Below are positions 35,020 through 48,800 of a DNA stretch of 64,000 nucleotides, piece by piece (the stretch's first letter is position 1; each line of letters starts with the position of its first letter). The stretch spans positions 12,400,001 through 12,464,000 of the forward strand of contig NW_020825298.1 of assembly GCF_003286085.1 (NCBI RefSeq). The letters are read 5' to 3'. This DNA comes from Drosophila persimilis. Lineage: Eukaryota; Arthropoda; Insecta; Diptera; Drosophilidae. Made by a program: the position numbers and the translations under genes. The notes beneath the pieces are model-generated. The model had not been told where the DNA came from. It saw only the letters and a program-made list of their open reading frames with translations, and made no database searches.

Positions 35020-38000
35020 AGCAGCAGGGATCTCCTGTGCTCCAAAAACGTTAATGCAATAATAAATTTTATTTCTACACGCACACAGACACACACAGGC
35101 ACACAGGACCCTGACACTTACACTCTTTTGGGGTAAATGCACTTATACATGGAACACTCACACACACACACACACACCGACACACACACTGACACACAGA
35201 TACGTATAAAAACTAATTACACGCCACAATGATTACATTTTACAACGCCATCGAGCATTTTGTCGAGCAACAACTACACACAACGACAGACAGGCAACAG
35301 CAGGAGCAGCAGAAGCAGCAGCAGCAGCCGCAAGTGTTGCACAAACACAAGGAGAACAGGAATGGGGGGCTGGGGGAGGGAGAAGCCCGAAAAATGTAAC
35401 CAGAATCACGAGAGAGCAGGGAAAGGAAAGGGTTTTTCCAGAGATAAAAAACAGAGGGGGGCAGGAGAGGACAGGAGAGGAGAGGAAGAACAAGCTACAT
35501 GCCACATGCCACATGCCACATGCCCCATGGCATTTGGTAGTCGAGTGAGTTATAATAATAATAATAGTAAAAACTTTCCACTCAATGAATGACACCTTCG
35601 GGGGCGCCACACCCCCCCCCCCATCGGAGCCGATCCGTTGCACCTGGTGGGAGGGGGTGGCGGAGGCGGAGGGGGGTTTGCAGAAGTGTAAATTTATGCA
35701 GAAATTAAAACGCAAAAAGGAGGAATGGAGCCACTTGCCTCTGTCCTTGCCTCTGCCTCTGCCGCTGGAAAACCACACGCCAATTGCCGGCTCAGTGGGG
35801 GAGCCACTCCTGGGCTCCACTCGACTGCTCCGACGGATGCAAGTCCACTTTTTGGCGCAACCAAAATGCCTGTGGTTGCAGCCAACGGCAGTCAACAGCC
35901 AGCATGCCACATCATGCAGCATTCAGTCCGGTGTTCAGTGTTTTCCAGGCATATTTTAATCACCACAACAATATCGCATCAACGCTTCGGAGAGTACACC
36001 CCCACCCCCCCGGCCCCTTGGGAGGGCAGGACACCATCCTGCCACAAACAATTCATTCACCTTTCGGTCTCCGCTTTTTGCACTGCTCTTTTCTGTTCAT
36101 CGCCCGTCGAAATGCGATTATTGTACACGACAGACGGACGGACGGAGGGACAGACAGACAGACGGACGGAGGGACGCTCCTCAAACATGGTTTGTTCTTT
36201 AATTATAACTGCGGGGCAGAGGCAGCAGCAGGACACCCCCGTCCAGGCGAAGCGGCGTTACATGCGTTCTCTGAAAAGAGGTGAAACGCACACAGTCCAG
36301 TGGCCGCCACTCCTGGCACTCCTCTTCTCTCCTCTGAATGCTCAACTTCCAGGCGGCAGGAGAGACAGACAGACGGCCGCCTCCACTTTTGGGTTTTATT
36401 GAAATTCATTGAGGCATTGGGGCATTGGGGCATTCAGGCTGGTGATGAAAGCAGCCCCCAAACAGGTGACATCCATTCAGCAGAAGCAGCCCAAGGATTG
36501 CCTTCCTCTGCATCTCTGTTGGGGCAGAGGCTACTTTCCCCACTATTTCCATGCGATGACCCTGCCACAACGATGCGCTGCCACTGATGCACACACATCG
36601 AAGGACACACAGAAGGACTCGAGTGCTCCAGGACAATGCCATTCCCATTGCCGTTGAGTAATGTGCGAAAATTGTATTATAAAATTAAAATGAAATGCCT
36701 TTACCCTCCCCCGCCTCTGTCTCCCTCCCTCCCTCTGTCCCCCTCTCTCTGTGCTGCAATTAAAGGCTGCCTGCCTCTCGTTTCCATTTGCATTTCCATT
36801 CCCATTTCCATGGGTGATGTTAACATCGTTTCCAGAACGAGGCAGAGGGGAGGGAGGGGACCCTCCCCCACCCCCCTTTTGACCATTGAAATATGGCGAA
36901 ACACAAGACAAATTATTGGGGCTTCGTCGTGCGTTGAGGCACAAACAGGGGGCAAGGAGCCTGCCAATGGCAAGCGACTGGAAAAAATTAATGAATAAAT
37001 GAGTGTACGAATTAATGAATAATGAATACACTCGTCTTTAGAGATGCATCTCTCATCTGCATCTCTCGCCGCAAATCGAACTGCAATTTTCATTATTTAA
37101 ATGCTTTAAATGTTTAAAATTAATCTCATTTTCAGAGGCACGAGGCACGAGGCAGGGGCAGTGGCAGGGGCAGGGGCAGGGGCGGAGAGGCATATTGGCA
37201 GACTGGAATTATGTTTCAATAATCCCTATTCGTGGCTCTGGACACCGGCGATGTTTGCTCGTTTCATTATGCAACACTTTTGCATCGCATTTCACAAACA
37301 AAATCACCCCCCGCCCCCCTTGCCACATGCCGCCTGCCGCCTGCCACATAATGCAGTTAAAACATATTCGCGGCAGCATAACCGATGGATGGATGCGAGA
37401 GATTATGCATTAATGAGGGTCCGGGGCATGCCACAGAATGGGAATATTCCGCAAAATTAAAAAGGATCATCATTCCACTTCCATTGCCATTGCCATTCCC
37501 ATTCCCATTCATTTCAGGAGGCAGTAGTCGGGCGGGAGGCACGATCCGGGATGCCGGGATGCGGGCCGCGGGATGCCGGATTGGGCGGCGGCAAGTTTTT
37601 AATTTCCGGGCTGTTGGTTGGTTGGGGGGAGGGGGAGGGGGCGGGCTCCGTCCTCCTGTCAGGCAACAGAACCAGAACTTTTTAATATTTAACAAAACAT
37701 CAATTCACTGCCAAAAGGCAAACCGGAAATAAACAAATACAAATACGTATTCCAATCCAGCCCTCCCCCTTCTGCCACCAAACATGGCGCACAGATATAT
37801 CATCCTCTGCCTTAGATATCCCCCCTCTACGCAGAGGCTTCCCTCTCTCCCCATCTCTCTGCGTGACAATCGAAGCGCTGTGCCCCTGCCCCTGCCCCAA
37901 ACCGAAAAAAAAGGAAAGAATAATATTATCTCTGGAGGGAGCGAAAGGGGGCGAGGGGTGGGGAGAAAGAGCGGAAGAGTCTGCTCCGACTATTTGGAAA

Positions 38001-41000
38001 CACGGAATAAAACGGAACAAGCCGGTGGCATGTGTGGCATGCAGCAGTTACGAAGACTTAACGGTTCCTGCCGAAACTCTCGGCATCTAATAAATCGCAT
38101 AAATCGCGTGGAATCGTTTGGAACAATGCTGCATGCCCCCCAGAGTAGAGTGTTGCACCAGGCACCAGGCACCGCTTGTTGCAGCCACTTTTATGATTAT
38201 TTTTCATTATCAAAGCAAACGCTTTTCGCTCTCTCTCTCTCCCCCTCTCTATCTCTTTCTCGCTCTCTTTGGAGATGGTTAATGCGAAAACAATGCATGC
38301 CGCATGTCTCTCTGTCCCCTCTGGTGGTGTAGTGTTGCATGCCACCACCCCCCCGCCCCCTCCCGACACAAACATAAACGGCAAATTGTTGAAGCTTGTT
38401 TCCTGCCTTTTTCCGCTGGGAATTTCCATGCGAGTGGGAGGGGGGGGGGGGGGGGGGAGGGGGTACAAAAAAGGGAAAATTAATAAAAAGAAAAATTCAA
38501 ATTTCTAGCAGGGTCCTCCAGTGGCCCTCTCCTCCCTCCCTTCCACCGCGGCCGACATCCTCGTCTGCGCTGCGATAACATGTCGTATACGCAATACACA
38601 CGTGTGGCACGAGTGGCACGTATGGCAGCAGGGAGCAACAGGGGTTTGTTTTAATTAGTCGAGGGATTAACTGCAACTGCCCCAAATTGAAAATAGTTGC
38701 AGCTGCTGTGGCAAGTAGATAATTTCCTTCCTCTCTCCCCCCGTCGCTCTCTCTCCCTTTCTCTATTTGTCCCTCATCAAATATGCAACACAAATGTGGC
38801 ACAAATGCGGCCATAATTCATCGCTTGATTAGCCATCGACGCCCCGCCCCGCCCCGGTCCAAGGGGTGTCCTGCCTCATTGTCATGTGCGGAATGTGTCT
38901 CCTATTCGGGCGCCACTTGCCCCTTCTGTCTTGGCCAGAAGTGACCCTAATGGCTGGATGGCTTCTGGCCGGTTCTTGGGCTCCAGAAGATGGTTTCCTA
39001 TTTATGGCCCACGTCTGAGGCGGTGGCCCAAATGGGAGCCGGGCCCTGTCTTTCGGGGAGGAGGCACTAGCCAGAGAAGCGGCAGCAGCCCAATATCAAT
39101 TTCATCTGTGGCGTATTTGCCATTCTGCCCCATTTGCCCCATCAGCATCGTGTGAGCGGCTTATTGGCACACACTGTGTGTGCCACATGTCGCACTCTCC
39201 CTCTCCCTCACTCTCTGCGGGGGGGTGCACTTATTTGAATAACCTTGCCCCCCTCCCACTGTAACTACAAAACGTTTCCTCAATAATTTTCCCAGCGGCT
39301 GTTTAACGAAAGTTTTCCCCATTCGATGCAAGCGGAAACGAGCGGAAACTTGTCTTCGCGGCCCCAAAGGATCCTGCGGTGGAGGGAAGCAGAGTCCTGA
39401 TTTCATTTCCGCCCTCCCATCCCTCCGACAGGCTAGCTGCCTCATTGCGTCGCTCAGTCGCTCTCTGTGTGGCGTTAACCGTGTTGCAGGCAGCAAAGGG
39501 GACTCCCAACCTCCTCCCATCCCGCCACCCCGCCATTTCCAGCCATGAGTCCGACTACTCCGCTGCGATAATTAGCAACCTCCACCACTCCACTCTATGG
39601 GGGGGTGCATGTGGCAGGGGGCAGGGGGCACCACTCTTTAATTGAAACGTCAAAACAAGAGAGAACTTTTCGTGGGGCAGGCATAACAATATATGCCCCC
39701 ACCCCTGCTGCACCGTGCCACACCATTCATTAAACAACTTTCCAGGGGGCAAGGCGCAACACGTTCTCCGTTTCTCGAAAGAGAGTTCTCCGGCGGAGAG
39801 TCGCAAACTTTTGCGATTGTCAAAAAACTATAAGAAAAGGCAAACGCAAAACCGCAAAAAAAGTTCTACATTTTCTCAAATTTTCTGGCTTTGCATTTCA
39901 CTACACCCCCCGCCCCTCGCCCCCTGCCCCCTGGTGCTGTTGCCCCTTGGAAAATCAAAACATGGCTAAAACTACGAAAAAGTAAGGAAAAGGAAAAGAG
40001 GGAACCTCATCAGCAGGAAGGGAAGGAAAGGCAGGAAAATCAAACGGAAACTCTGCTTCAGAGTCCAATGAAAAGTTTGACATTTGATGCCACCACAGAA
40101 TGGGGGGCACGAGGGGCACTTACAGCAGTGGCAGATTGCAAATTAAAACAATGTCTGCCGCTGCCACACAACATTCGGGATCGTCCGCTGATTAAAGTTC
40201 TCCTCCTTTTTGGGGCAGCGGGGGGAAGGGGGTTAGGGGGTGCCATCGCCAGTAAATCTTTCATCCATCTTGCCCCACAACCCCCCTTCGTCCACCCCCC
40301 ACACAGCTGCTGCTGCAGAGGCAATTTGTCCTCGTCTGTCCTTTGCTTCGGCTTTGCCCTCGCATCCCCCACATCCTCCACATCCTCGTGGCTCCGCTTC
40401 CACACACTTGTCATCCTATTTATGAGTTTATTATTTTTCCCGCTTCTCTATTATTTAGCCATGCCACCCCCCCCCCCCCCCCCATCCACCTACCCCTTGG
40501 GAAACCCTGTGGGAAAACTGCTGCGGAAAATCCTTTCGCTTGGCGCTTAAAAACTTTCTTTCATTCGCAAGTGATGCAATTTTTCACAACTTTTTTGTGC
40601 AACATTTTTTCACATCCACCAGCAGCAGCACCCTCGTCCCTGCTATCCCTGGCAGCCCTCTCTCCTCTCTCCCCCCGCATGCGTTTATGGTCATGTTATT
40701 TATTTAGTGGCAAGTCCTCTTCTTACACACAGAGAGAGAGAGAGCAACAAAGCTTCGTCTCTCCACCACTAGAAGGAGACCAAGGGGGGGAGACCAAGAG
40801 GTGGAGAGAAAGGGTCTCCTGAGTCGGTTATGACGAGCAGAGATCCTCGATCTGGATCGTTTACTAGAAGGTTTACCCCCGATCCTGAGGAGGGTGGGAG
40901 TGGCCTCCGGTTGGAGGACTCTCGACTTCTGCCACATAAAGGGTATTCCCTCTTCGATTTTGTCAGTGGCGAAGAGTCTTTCATTATGACAGCAGCAGGA

Positions 41001-43290
41001 CGAAGGACTCTCCCTCCCTCCTTCCTCCTGCGTCCCTCTGGGGGCTGCAGTTTCAGCCACAAAATGAGAAATTTTCGTTCTAAGAGTTGGAAAATTATGA
41101 GGAAAAATTGTTTTTGTAAATACAAAATATTCTAATTTCAAATTTTGATTGAAAATTGCAAAGATTTGAAGTTGGATTGCATTTCTGTTTCTGTTTCTGT
41201 TGCAACAGCAATAATTTCCCAGAGAGAGAGAGAGGGAAAACACACATTGGAAAATGCAAATTTGGGAAATGGGAAATGGGAGAGGGGAGGAGACAGAGGA
41301 GAGGGAGGAGAGGGAGGGCGAGCACATTCGATGCGTGCATTTTTAGTGGAAAACTTTAACCTTCGATTGCGATTGCTGCCATGTTTTTCGGGTGAGGGGC
41401 ATGTGGCAGGGGGCAGGGGGAAGGGGGCCGAAAAGTTTCAGGAAATGGTGCAAGAAATGTTGTTATTTATCATTCATGCGGCATGCGGCATGCAACCGCA
41501 GCAAGCAGGCAAAGCGACTCCTCCACTTCGCACAAATCTCTTCTAGCACAAAACTCAACTTTCGAAGCACTCGAGGCGGTGCCCCTCTCCCTCCTCCTCC
41601 GCCCACTCCTTCGTCGAGAGCTCTGGTGTTTTTTGGTTGCAAGTTGCAAGTTGTTACAACAAGACACTGCCCCTTAAGACACTTAGTGGGCCAAGAGATT
41701 TCTCCCCCGTTTCTCCCTCTGTTCAAGTATTTACCACTCATATGCATAAAATGTGCAACAGACAGCACCAGGGGCAAGAGGGGGCAGGGGGCAAGGGGGC
41801 AGGAGGCAGGAGTCAAGAGGCAGGAAGCAGCAGCAGCAGCAGCAAAGTGCTCCAGCATTTATTTTATTGACTCACAAACGAAACTAAAGGAAACGAAAGG
41901 AAGAGGAATGCGAAAATGCGACTCCGATGCCCATGGGGCAGAGATGCACAGACACAGCAAAGCTACAGATACAGATACAGATGCAGATACACCTGCTCTG
42001 CCTCAACACCTGGCAGAAGGAGTTCCTATTCCTTCTACTCCCAGGACGGCCATTCAAGGGATTCCTCTACCCTCTACCCAGTCCAACTCGGAAAACTCTC
42101 AATTTGCATACAAAAATAAACGATAAATGGTTCAAAAGTTCCATCTCCAAGGAGGGAAAGCAAGGGGGAGGGTGTTTGGGGCAGAGAGTGCACTGCACGG
42201 TAGAGGGGGGGAGTGGCCGCATTTCGGACAACAATTTTGCATTAATATTGTGTCCGATGCCCACGCACCAAAAGGAAGAAAACTCTCATAATATTCTTCA
42301 CATTTCGTTTCATTGGAAAATTAAATTCCTGGCGTATTTTTTTGGGTTTTTTTTTTTTGGTCTGGGGCACAACAAAAAATAATAAGAAAACGGACCGCAG
42401 AATCAGCAGCAGAAGGCGCGACCCACGAAAACAAGAAGAACAACAGCTGCCACAAAAGGTCTGCCCCCCACGCCCCCCAGCCCCTGTTCTTGGGAGGCAT
42501 CCTCCGAAAGATGGGCGGCTTTTCCACTTTCACTTTTCAGCATGAGACAAGCATTCATCCGTTCACTCGAAAGAGGAACCAGGAGGAGGGGCACAGAGGG
42601 AGAGAGATCGGGGAAATCTTATCAGAGGAAACTCCAGGCAGCTCTATCTATGGCTGCCGCTGCCACTTGTTATCTCCGTCTCCGTCGGGTCCTCCCACTA
42701 TCGCCCTTTGCAATCAATCAACCGCTCATCCCCCCCCTTGGAGGTACTCCCCCTTCCCTTTTGCAGTTCGAGATTCGACATTTCGGTTGTTGATTTTACT
42801 ATAAAATAAATACATGTAACCCAGCAGCAGGGAGCCGCCAGGAGGGGGGGGCGGCCTGCAGAGGCAAGACACAGAATAGAATAAAATATAAAATATAAAG
42901 TCCACACACACCACAGGCGAGTACTGATAAGGAAAACATCAAGTACTAGCAGAAACAGCAGCCACGACAGAGAGAGGGAGGGACGGAGGGAGGGACGGAG
43001 GGAGGGAGGGAGGGAGAGACGGAGACAGCATGAAATCGAAATCAAATCAAAACAAAAAGCGAAATGGAAGCCCATAGAGCAACGAAGCAGGGAATACCCT
43101 GTAGCTAGTGACAGGGGGAAATCCTTGGAAATATGTGGCATGTGTCCAGTATCCTGGGGGATGCCATGCGATGCCCCCCCACGGTGCGAGGCCTGTCCCA
43201 CGCACTGATAGCCAGAAAGCCAGACAGAAGGAGACCCATTAGGAAGGAGGACAGGACACAAGCAGCGGCCAGCTCTGATTGTGTCCCCAC

Positions 43291-43320
43291 ATGCGATGCG
43301 ATGCGATGCGATGCGATGCG
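43291..43320. repeat. (ATGCG)6 pentanucleotide microsatellite
   Basis: Six perfect copies in tandem within non-coding sequence. Some internal frames read ATGCG, but no open frame of interest results. Confidence 0.9.
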
Positions 43321-45101
43321 TGTATTTATACGCGCGACAATTTCATTCATGCCCCTGCCACAGACAGCGGACATCGACAGCTTCTAGGTCCAACGACAGG
43401 CCAAAGCCATAGCTTCAGATTCCGATTCCAGCGCCGATTCACAGATTCATTCAATACGCATTTTGTAAGCCGAGAAGATGTTCGGTTCTGTTCTGTTCCG
43501 TTCTGTTCTGTTCTGCCAGCAGCCAGGGCGCTATCTGCTATCTGCTGGCTCTGCCCCAGCCCCTCCACCCTCCAGAGGGGGGTGCACTGTGTGTCTGTGT
43601 GTGTGTGCTGTGTCGATAGTCGGCTCTGAGCACGAGAGCCCAAGCCTGGAAACGAATGAAATAAACGAACGAGGAGCAGCAGCGGCAGCGGCAGCGGCAG
43701 CGGCAGCACTGCCAGTGGCAGCATCAGTAGCGGCAGCAGAAACGGCAGCAGATTTCCTCCTCATTCGTGTTTGCCGCTTCGTGGGCAACGGACGCATCCT
43801 CGAGAGTTTTTTTTTGGACTTCCAGAGGAATCGGAAATCGGAAATCGAAAATCGGAATCCGAATTCGGAAAAAGGCTTTTTGGCGGCTGCTCGTTTGAAA
43901 CGGAAGTAAGGATACAATCGTGTTTCGATCCCGTTGCGCCGACGCAACGACCGACAACAGTCCCCTTTACCCCCTCCCTGTGTGTGCTTAACGTACCGGA
44001 AGTGAACTTGCAACTCATTAACGTGCGGCTCTGTTTTCTGTGCCCCAAAGTGCATTGAAATGTGACAAAATGTGTGCGGAAAATTCAGAGCTTTGCCCAA
44101 AGACCCAAAGACCCTGCTTAAGCGGAAAACGTGTGAAAAGTGAAGGCAAAGTGAAGCAAATATATGGAAAATAACCTCAAACTAGTGTAAAGCCACATGT
44201 CCGCCGTTCGAACTGAACCCTGAACCTCATACGTGTTTCGTGGATCCGTAGATCCGTTGATTCGGAATCGGATTCAGTGGCTGGTTGGCTGGCGATAGAT
44301 AAGCCGATCCGATCGGTTCAAGAGTTCAATACAAATATTCATTCAACTGATGATACAGCAGCCCAGAGCCCAGAGCCCAAAGCCTAGCAAAAGCAGCAGT
44401 TCTGTTCAGTTTTTATAAATAAATAAAGTGTGTGTGAAACATGATAAGCGACGGATGATGGAAGATCGGGAGAGAGTACTCTCTGGAAAGAGTTCCAGAG
44501 CTCTCTCTGGCACTACGAATAAGCTCTCCAATAAAAAATAAAAGAGAAATAATCCACAATCTGTAGTACAATTTTATAAAATAATAATAATTGTAGCAGA
44601 AACGTGCGAAACGTATTGAATGCTCTTGATAAGAGCTCCCCCCATACCTCCCCTATCATCGCTTCCCTTCGATCTTGAATTTCAATCCGCTACAAAGTTG
44701 ATCGAACTGTGGATCCGGGGATCTTGGATCTCTATCAGCTTTGATTTCCGCAGATAAGTGAAGCATGAGATCACTTTTCCACCATTAAACCATATATGTA
44801 TTTATTCTAGTTTTTAAGACTTCAATAAAATCAGAGTATTAAATCTCATCTGTACGAATCATTTCCAAGAAACGACTGATTTGAATATTCAGCTCATGAA
44901 TGAACTGAGCTCTGAACTGCAGTACTCTGGGGATTATTCAATGATTATTCGATGATTGCATTCAATTTTTTTGGTATAAAAATGGGATCGTTGAGGGGCA
45001 TTCATGGGTCCAATGCGGGAGGTATTCTTCAAAATGTTTACGAGTTTCTTCCAAATGTTTATAAAAGTATATATTTTACGAGCAAAGGCCGCAACTCCCG
45101 A

Positions 45102-45363
45102 TTTATATCCGATACTCAGTCGTTACGGCTCACCTCCGCTAAAATGATGAAATGGCAGAGCGCTCTGAGCTCCCATAGTCTCTGAGATCTAGTCGCTCAT
45201 CGGGAGGGACGAACAGACAGGCGGACAGACAGACATGGCTATATCGACTCGGCTGTAGATGCTGATCCAGAAAATATATACTTTAAGGGATCGTAAACGC
45301 TTTTTCGGCGCGTTATCCCCAAATCTAATAGGCGCCTCTGACCTTCGAGTATCGGGTTTGAAA
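45102..45363. mobile_element. Short non-autonomous element with imperfect terminal inverted repeats
   Basis: A 262-bp element. Its left end, TTTATATCCGATACTC (45102-45117), is the inverse of its right end, GAGTATCGGGTTTGAAA (45347-45363), with a few mismatches. The interior carries a CAGACAGACATGGC / TATCGACTCGGCT / GATGCTGATC / AATATATACTTTA series around 45219-45286. I recall this interior as the body of a very common dispersed Drosophila repeat, often found in obscura-group genomes. No coding capacity. I do not name the family. The mismatched ends show an old, inactive copy. Confidence 0.6.
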
Positions 45364-45547
45364 ATAGTGACTCAAAACAGAACTTACCCCAAATATTAGC
45401 AGTATATTTCACACATTTCCATTTGCATTTCCAATCCTTTGGCGCACATTCTGTTTTGTGTTTTCCTTTCCGTATAAATTCTGTCTCGTTTTGCGGGGCA
45501 TTTTCCGCTCTTGGATTTTCATTTCACTCGCGAACGCGAAACACTTA

Positions 45548-45578
<31 letters not shown>

Positions 45579-45788
45579 CACAAAGTGACAGTCCGACGAG
45601 ACACACACACATCCAAAAGGTGGGGGATTAAACCTCTCCTCTCAGGGGGCACACACTCCCCGCTCTCCTCCCCGCTGTTGGGTGTTGGCTGTCAGCGGGG
45701 ACTGCGCCAGAGGGGGGTGCAGGAGCGGCACTCCTTTGTAGCAGCCGGGTTTTCGTTTAATTTCCTCAAGCGATCTGTCCGCTAGAGT

Positions 45789-45821
<33 letters not shown>
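45789..45821. repeat. (GTC)11 trinucleotide microsatellite
   Basis: Thirty-three bases of perfect triplet repeat. It reads as poly-Asp in one minus-strand frame, but no gene supports that. Confidence 0.9.
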
Positions 45822-48800
45822 CACTTGTTGGCCAGCACGCACTTAACCCGCCCTGAGCCCCAAAAATGTCAGACTCAGCCATGTGGCGCATGTGGCTGGT
45901 GGCAGGTGGCATGTGGCATGTGGCGACATGGTTTCCACTCCTCGTGCCCATCAATCTGCCTTAACCCTTAGCCCCAGAAGGGAGCCCAGCCATAAGGGAG
46001 GAGACACGTCTGTGCCTCCTTAAGGTGCATGGATGCATGTGCTACGCTTCCCTTAGGTCCTTCCTCCTTCTTCCTTCCCGGGGCCTCCAGACACCGGACA
46101 AAGCGCCTGGGATTAGGGCTGTGGAGCATGTCCAGGATGAGGGGGAGACATCTCTCCTGCAAGAGAGTAGAAATAATCTGGTTAGAAACGAGAGTCCAAA
46201 TACTTATTTAAGGCTTCATTATGGATGAACCACATAAATCGCCACCCCCTTCCCACCTCTCTCTCTGCTTGAAGAGGCGCTTAAGTGGGGCACAGCAACA
46301 CGTGCAACAGCAGCAGCAGCACTCCCCCTCCTCATCCTCGTAGAAAAGGAGTTGGAGAACAAATCCCGGAAACCCCGTTAAAGCCTCCCGCTTAAACAGA
46401 TGGCAGAAAGGAGAGTAGTTTCCTTTCACCTTTTCCTCCGCCTCCGCCTCCGCCTGTGCCTCTGCCTCTGCCCCTTCCTCTTGGTCTGCTGGTCTCATAA
46501 TATTTTTAATTACAAAGCCATAAAAATTAAACGAGCCAAAAGTGCGGCGACGACTGCGACTAAGAACTAAGTAGCCGCCCAACGACAGGAGCCGCCACAA
46601 CAGCAGGAAAAACAGCAGGAAAACGGGGATAAAAAAAAGGGAGCAGGGTGGGCCGGAGTGGGGCGGCGTCTGTGGAAATGGCTACGATTTAAGCCACATA
46701 AAACCAACAAACAGCCAGACAGCCCGACAGCCAGACAAACTGCTGCCAACTGCCCCGCCCTGTGCCTTCCGCCCGAGGTGGCAGACTCCTGGAAGCAGGG
46801 CAGGGCGACTGCTTGGGCAACACCTTCATACGAGATCCGAGTTCCGAGACACCAGGCAGTGGGTCTCCTCCATCCTTCCTTCCTGCCTCCTTTCAGCTAC
46901 GGCTCTGCAGTTGACTGCAAGTCTTTGCCTTCCAAATGGCACAGGGGATATTTTTTTGTTCCATGCTTAAATGCATATTTGCATAATAGTTCTTCCTCCA
47001 TGGATGGGAACGGGAATGGGGATGGGGCAAGAACTGGCATCAAAATCTAAGTGAGAGCATTGCCAAATTATGCAAATGTCTGCCTGCTGCCAGTTGCAGT
47101 TGCTGTACAACGGTGCGTATGCGTATTGATTTGAGGAGCACTTTGGAAAACGGAATCCCAGGAGTCCTACGAGTCCTACAGGGGATGTGATTGCAATTGG
47201 GAGGGCTATCGAGAGGCGGTCACCCCCCTAATCGTGTGTGTCTCTTCCAAGTGGATCATTCGAGTAGAACAGCTCCTCAATCCTCTATTGAAAAACAATG
47301 GAGATTCATCCTTTAAATTTCCCATATTTAAGCCACTGCCTTCCAGGCCAGACCTTTCATTCGGATTCCAGTTTTCCATTTATAGAAGTTTCCCAGGCTT
47401 TTCCCTAGGTCGTTTATCCTTTCATCCCGCTTTTCCGCACTTCTCCTCAGCTTTCGTTCGCTTTACAGCTGAAAAATCACAGAGAGGCTCCCCCCCTCTC
47501 TGGCTCTCGCTTTAGGCCCATTTTAATCTCGTTTATTAGCCATTTTTCAAGTGATACACATAATTTTCAATTTTCCAATTTCTCACCCAACACACGAGCG
47601 ATTTTCACCTGTGTTTCCCGCCTGTGCCGCCCCTCTCCGCTCGTTTCACCTTTCACCTTTGTCTTTATTGAACCTGGGCAAAAAATGCATTGCATATTGC
47701 ATGCACGTCGATCCAGGAGGAGCAGGAGGGGGAGTGGGACCCTGGACCCAGGCAATGGACAAACATGGCGCCCCATTTAACGGCGGAGGCCATTAGGGGG
47801 CCCATTCGTGGGGGTGGGGAGTGGGGAGGGGGTGGTGCAAAAAACACAAAATGGGAACAAAGCCAACAATAACAAGGAGGAGCCTATCCGTAGGAACAGG
47901 CGCCTGATGCGAGGATGCCAGGATGCCAGGAGGAGGATGGAATGCAGAATGGCAGCAGCAGCAGCAGCTCCAAAAAAATAAAAAACGAATATCCCTCTGG
48001 AAAAACTAATAGAAGTCGCAGGCGGACGAAGGAGGAAGGACGAAGGACGAAGGAGCTTATTGCCGCTTGCGCTCCCATTTTCCCGTTGCCCCTGGCAGTA
48101 GCACCAGCAGGACAATCCTCGTAGAGGATGTAGGAACAAACTGCTCTCCCTTTATGCAATGACTGCGTGCTTCCTCCATTCCGACTGATGATGGGGCTCT
48201 TCCGAGTGCTCCTGCTGCTGCTGCTGCATCAGGACGAAACGCACTCTTCAAAAATGATCGAATAAACGCAATGCAATCGTCCTTGCAGAGGATGTGCTAC
48301 TCCTCCATTCTTTCAGAGCCAGCGCCAGCGCCAGTGCCAGCTCCATCTCCAGGACCCAGACGCCACCTCCAGCTCCTTCCACGTTGATGTTTCCTCCTCC
48401 TTCGTTGCATATGGAACTTCTTTGCGTACTTTGTTATTAGATTTGCATGCCATGCAGGAGCGAAGGACTAGGGACGAGACGACGATGTTGACGTTGCAAA
48501 GTGTTTCCGCCTTGCAATTCATGTGGAACATATGTATGGGCGGTGTGCGGCAGGGAGGAAGTGCGGCGGGGAGAAAGTGCGGCACGCATGACCCCATCCA
48601 GGAAGGTGAAACTGCCCTGCCCCGCCCCACACCGCCACGCTTCCTCCCGCCATCCACTAACAAGTTGTTGCAACAAACGTAATTGCATTTACGTTGGAAT
48701 TTATGTTAGTGAAAATTTCTACGCTTTTTATTACTTTTTGTTGAACGTTCAGTTCCGTGGAGGAGATCACAAACGGACGCCAGGGGTCAGGAGGGAGCAT

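Noticed and set aside
43291-43320. Regular pentamer repeat considered as CRISPR-like
   Set aside because: Units are contiguous with no spacers, and the genome is eukaryotic; it is a microsatellite.
43441-44430. Possible 5' UTR or non-coding exon with a donor-like AAGTAAGG near 43904
   Set aside because: The only support is one splice-like hexamer and A-rich leader-like composition; too weak to annotate.
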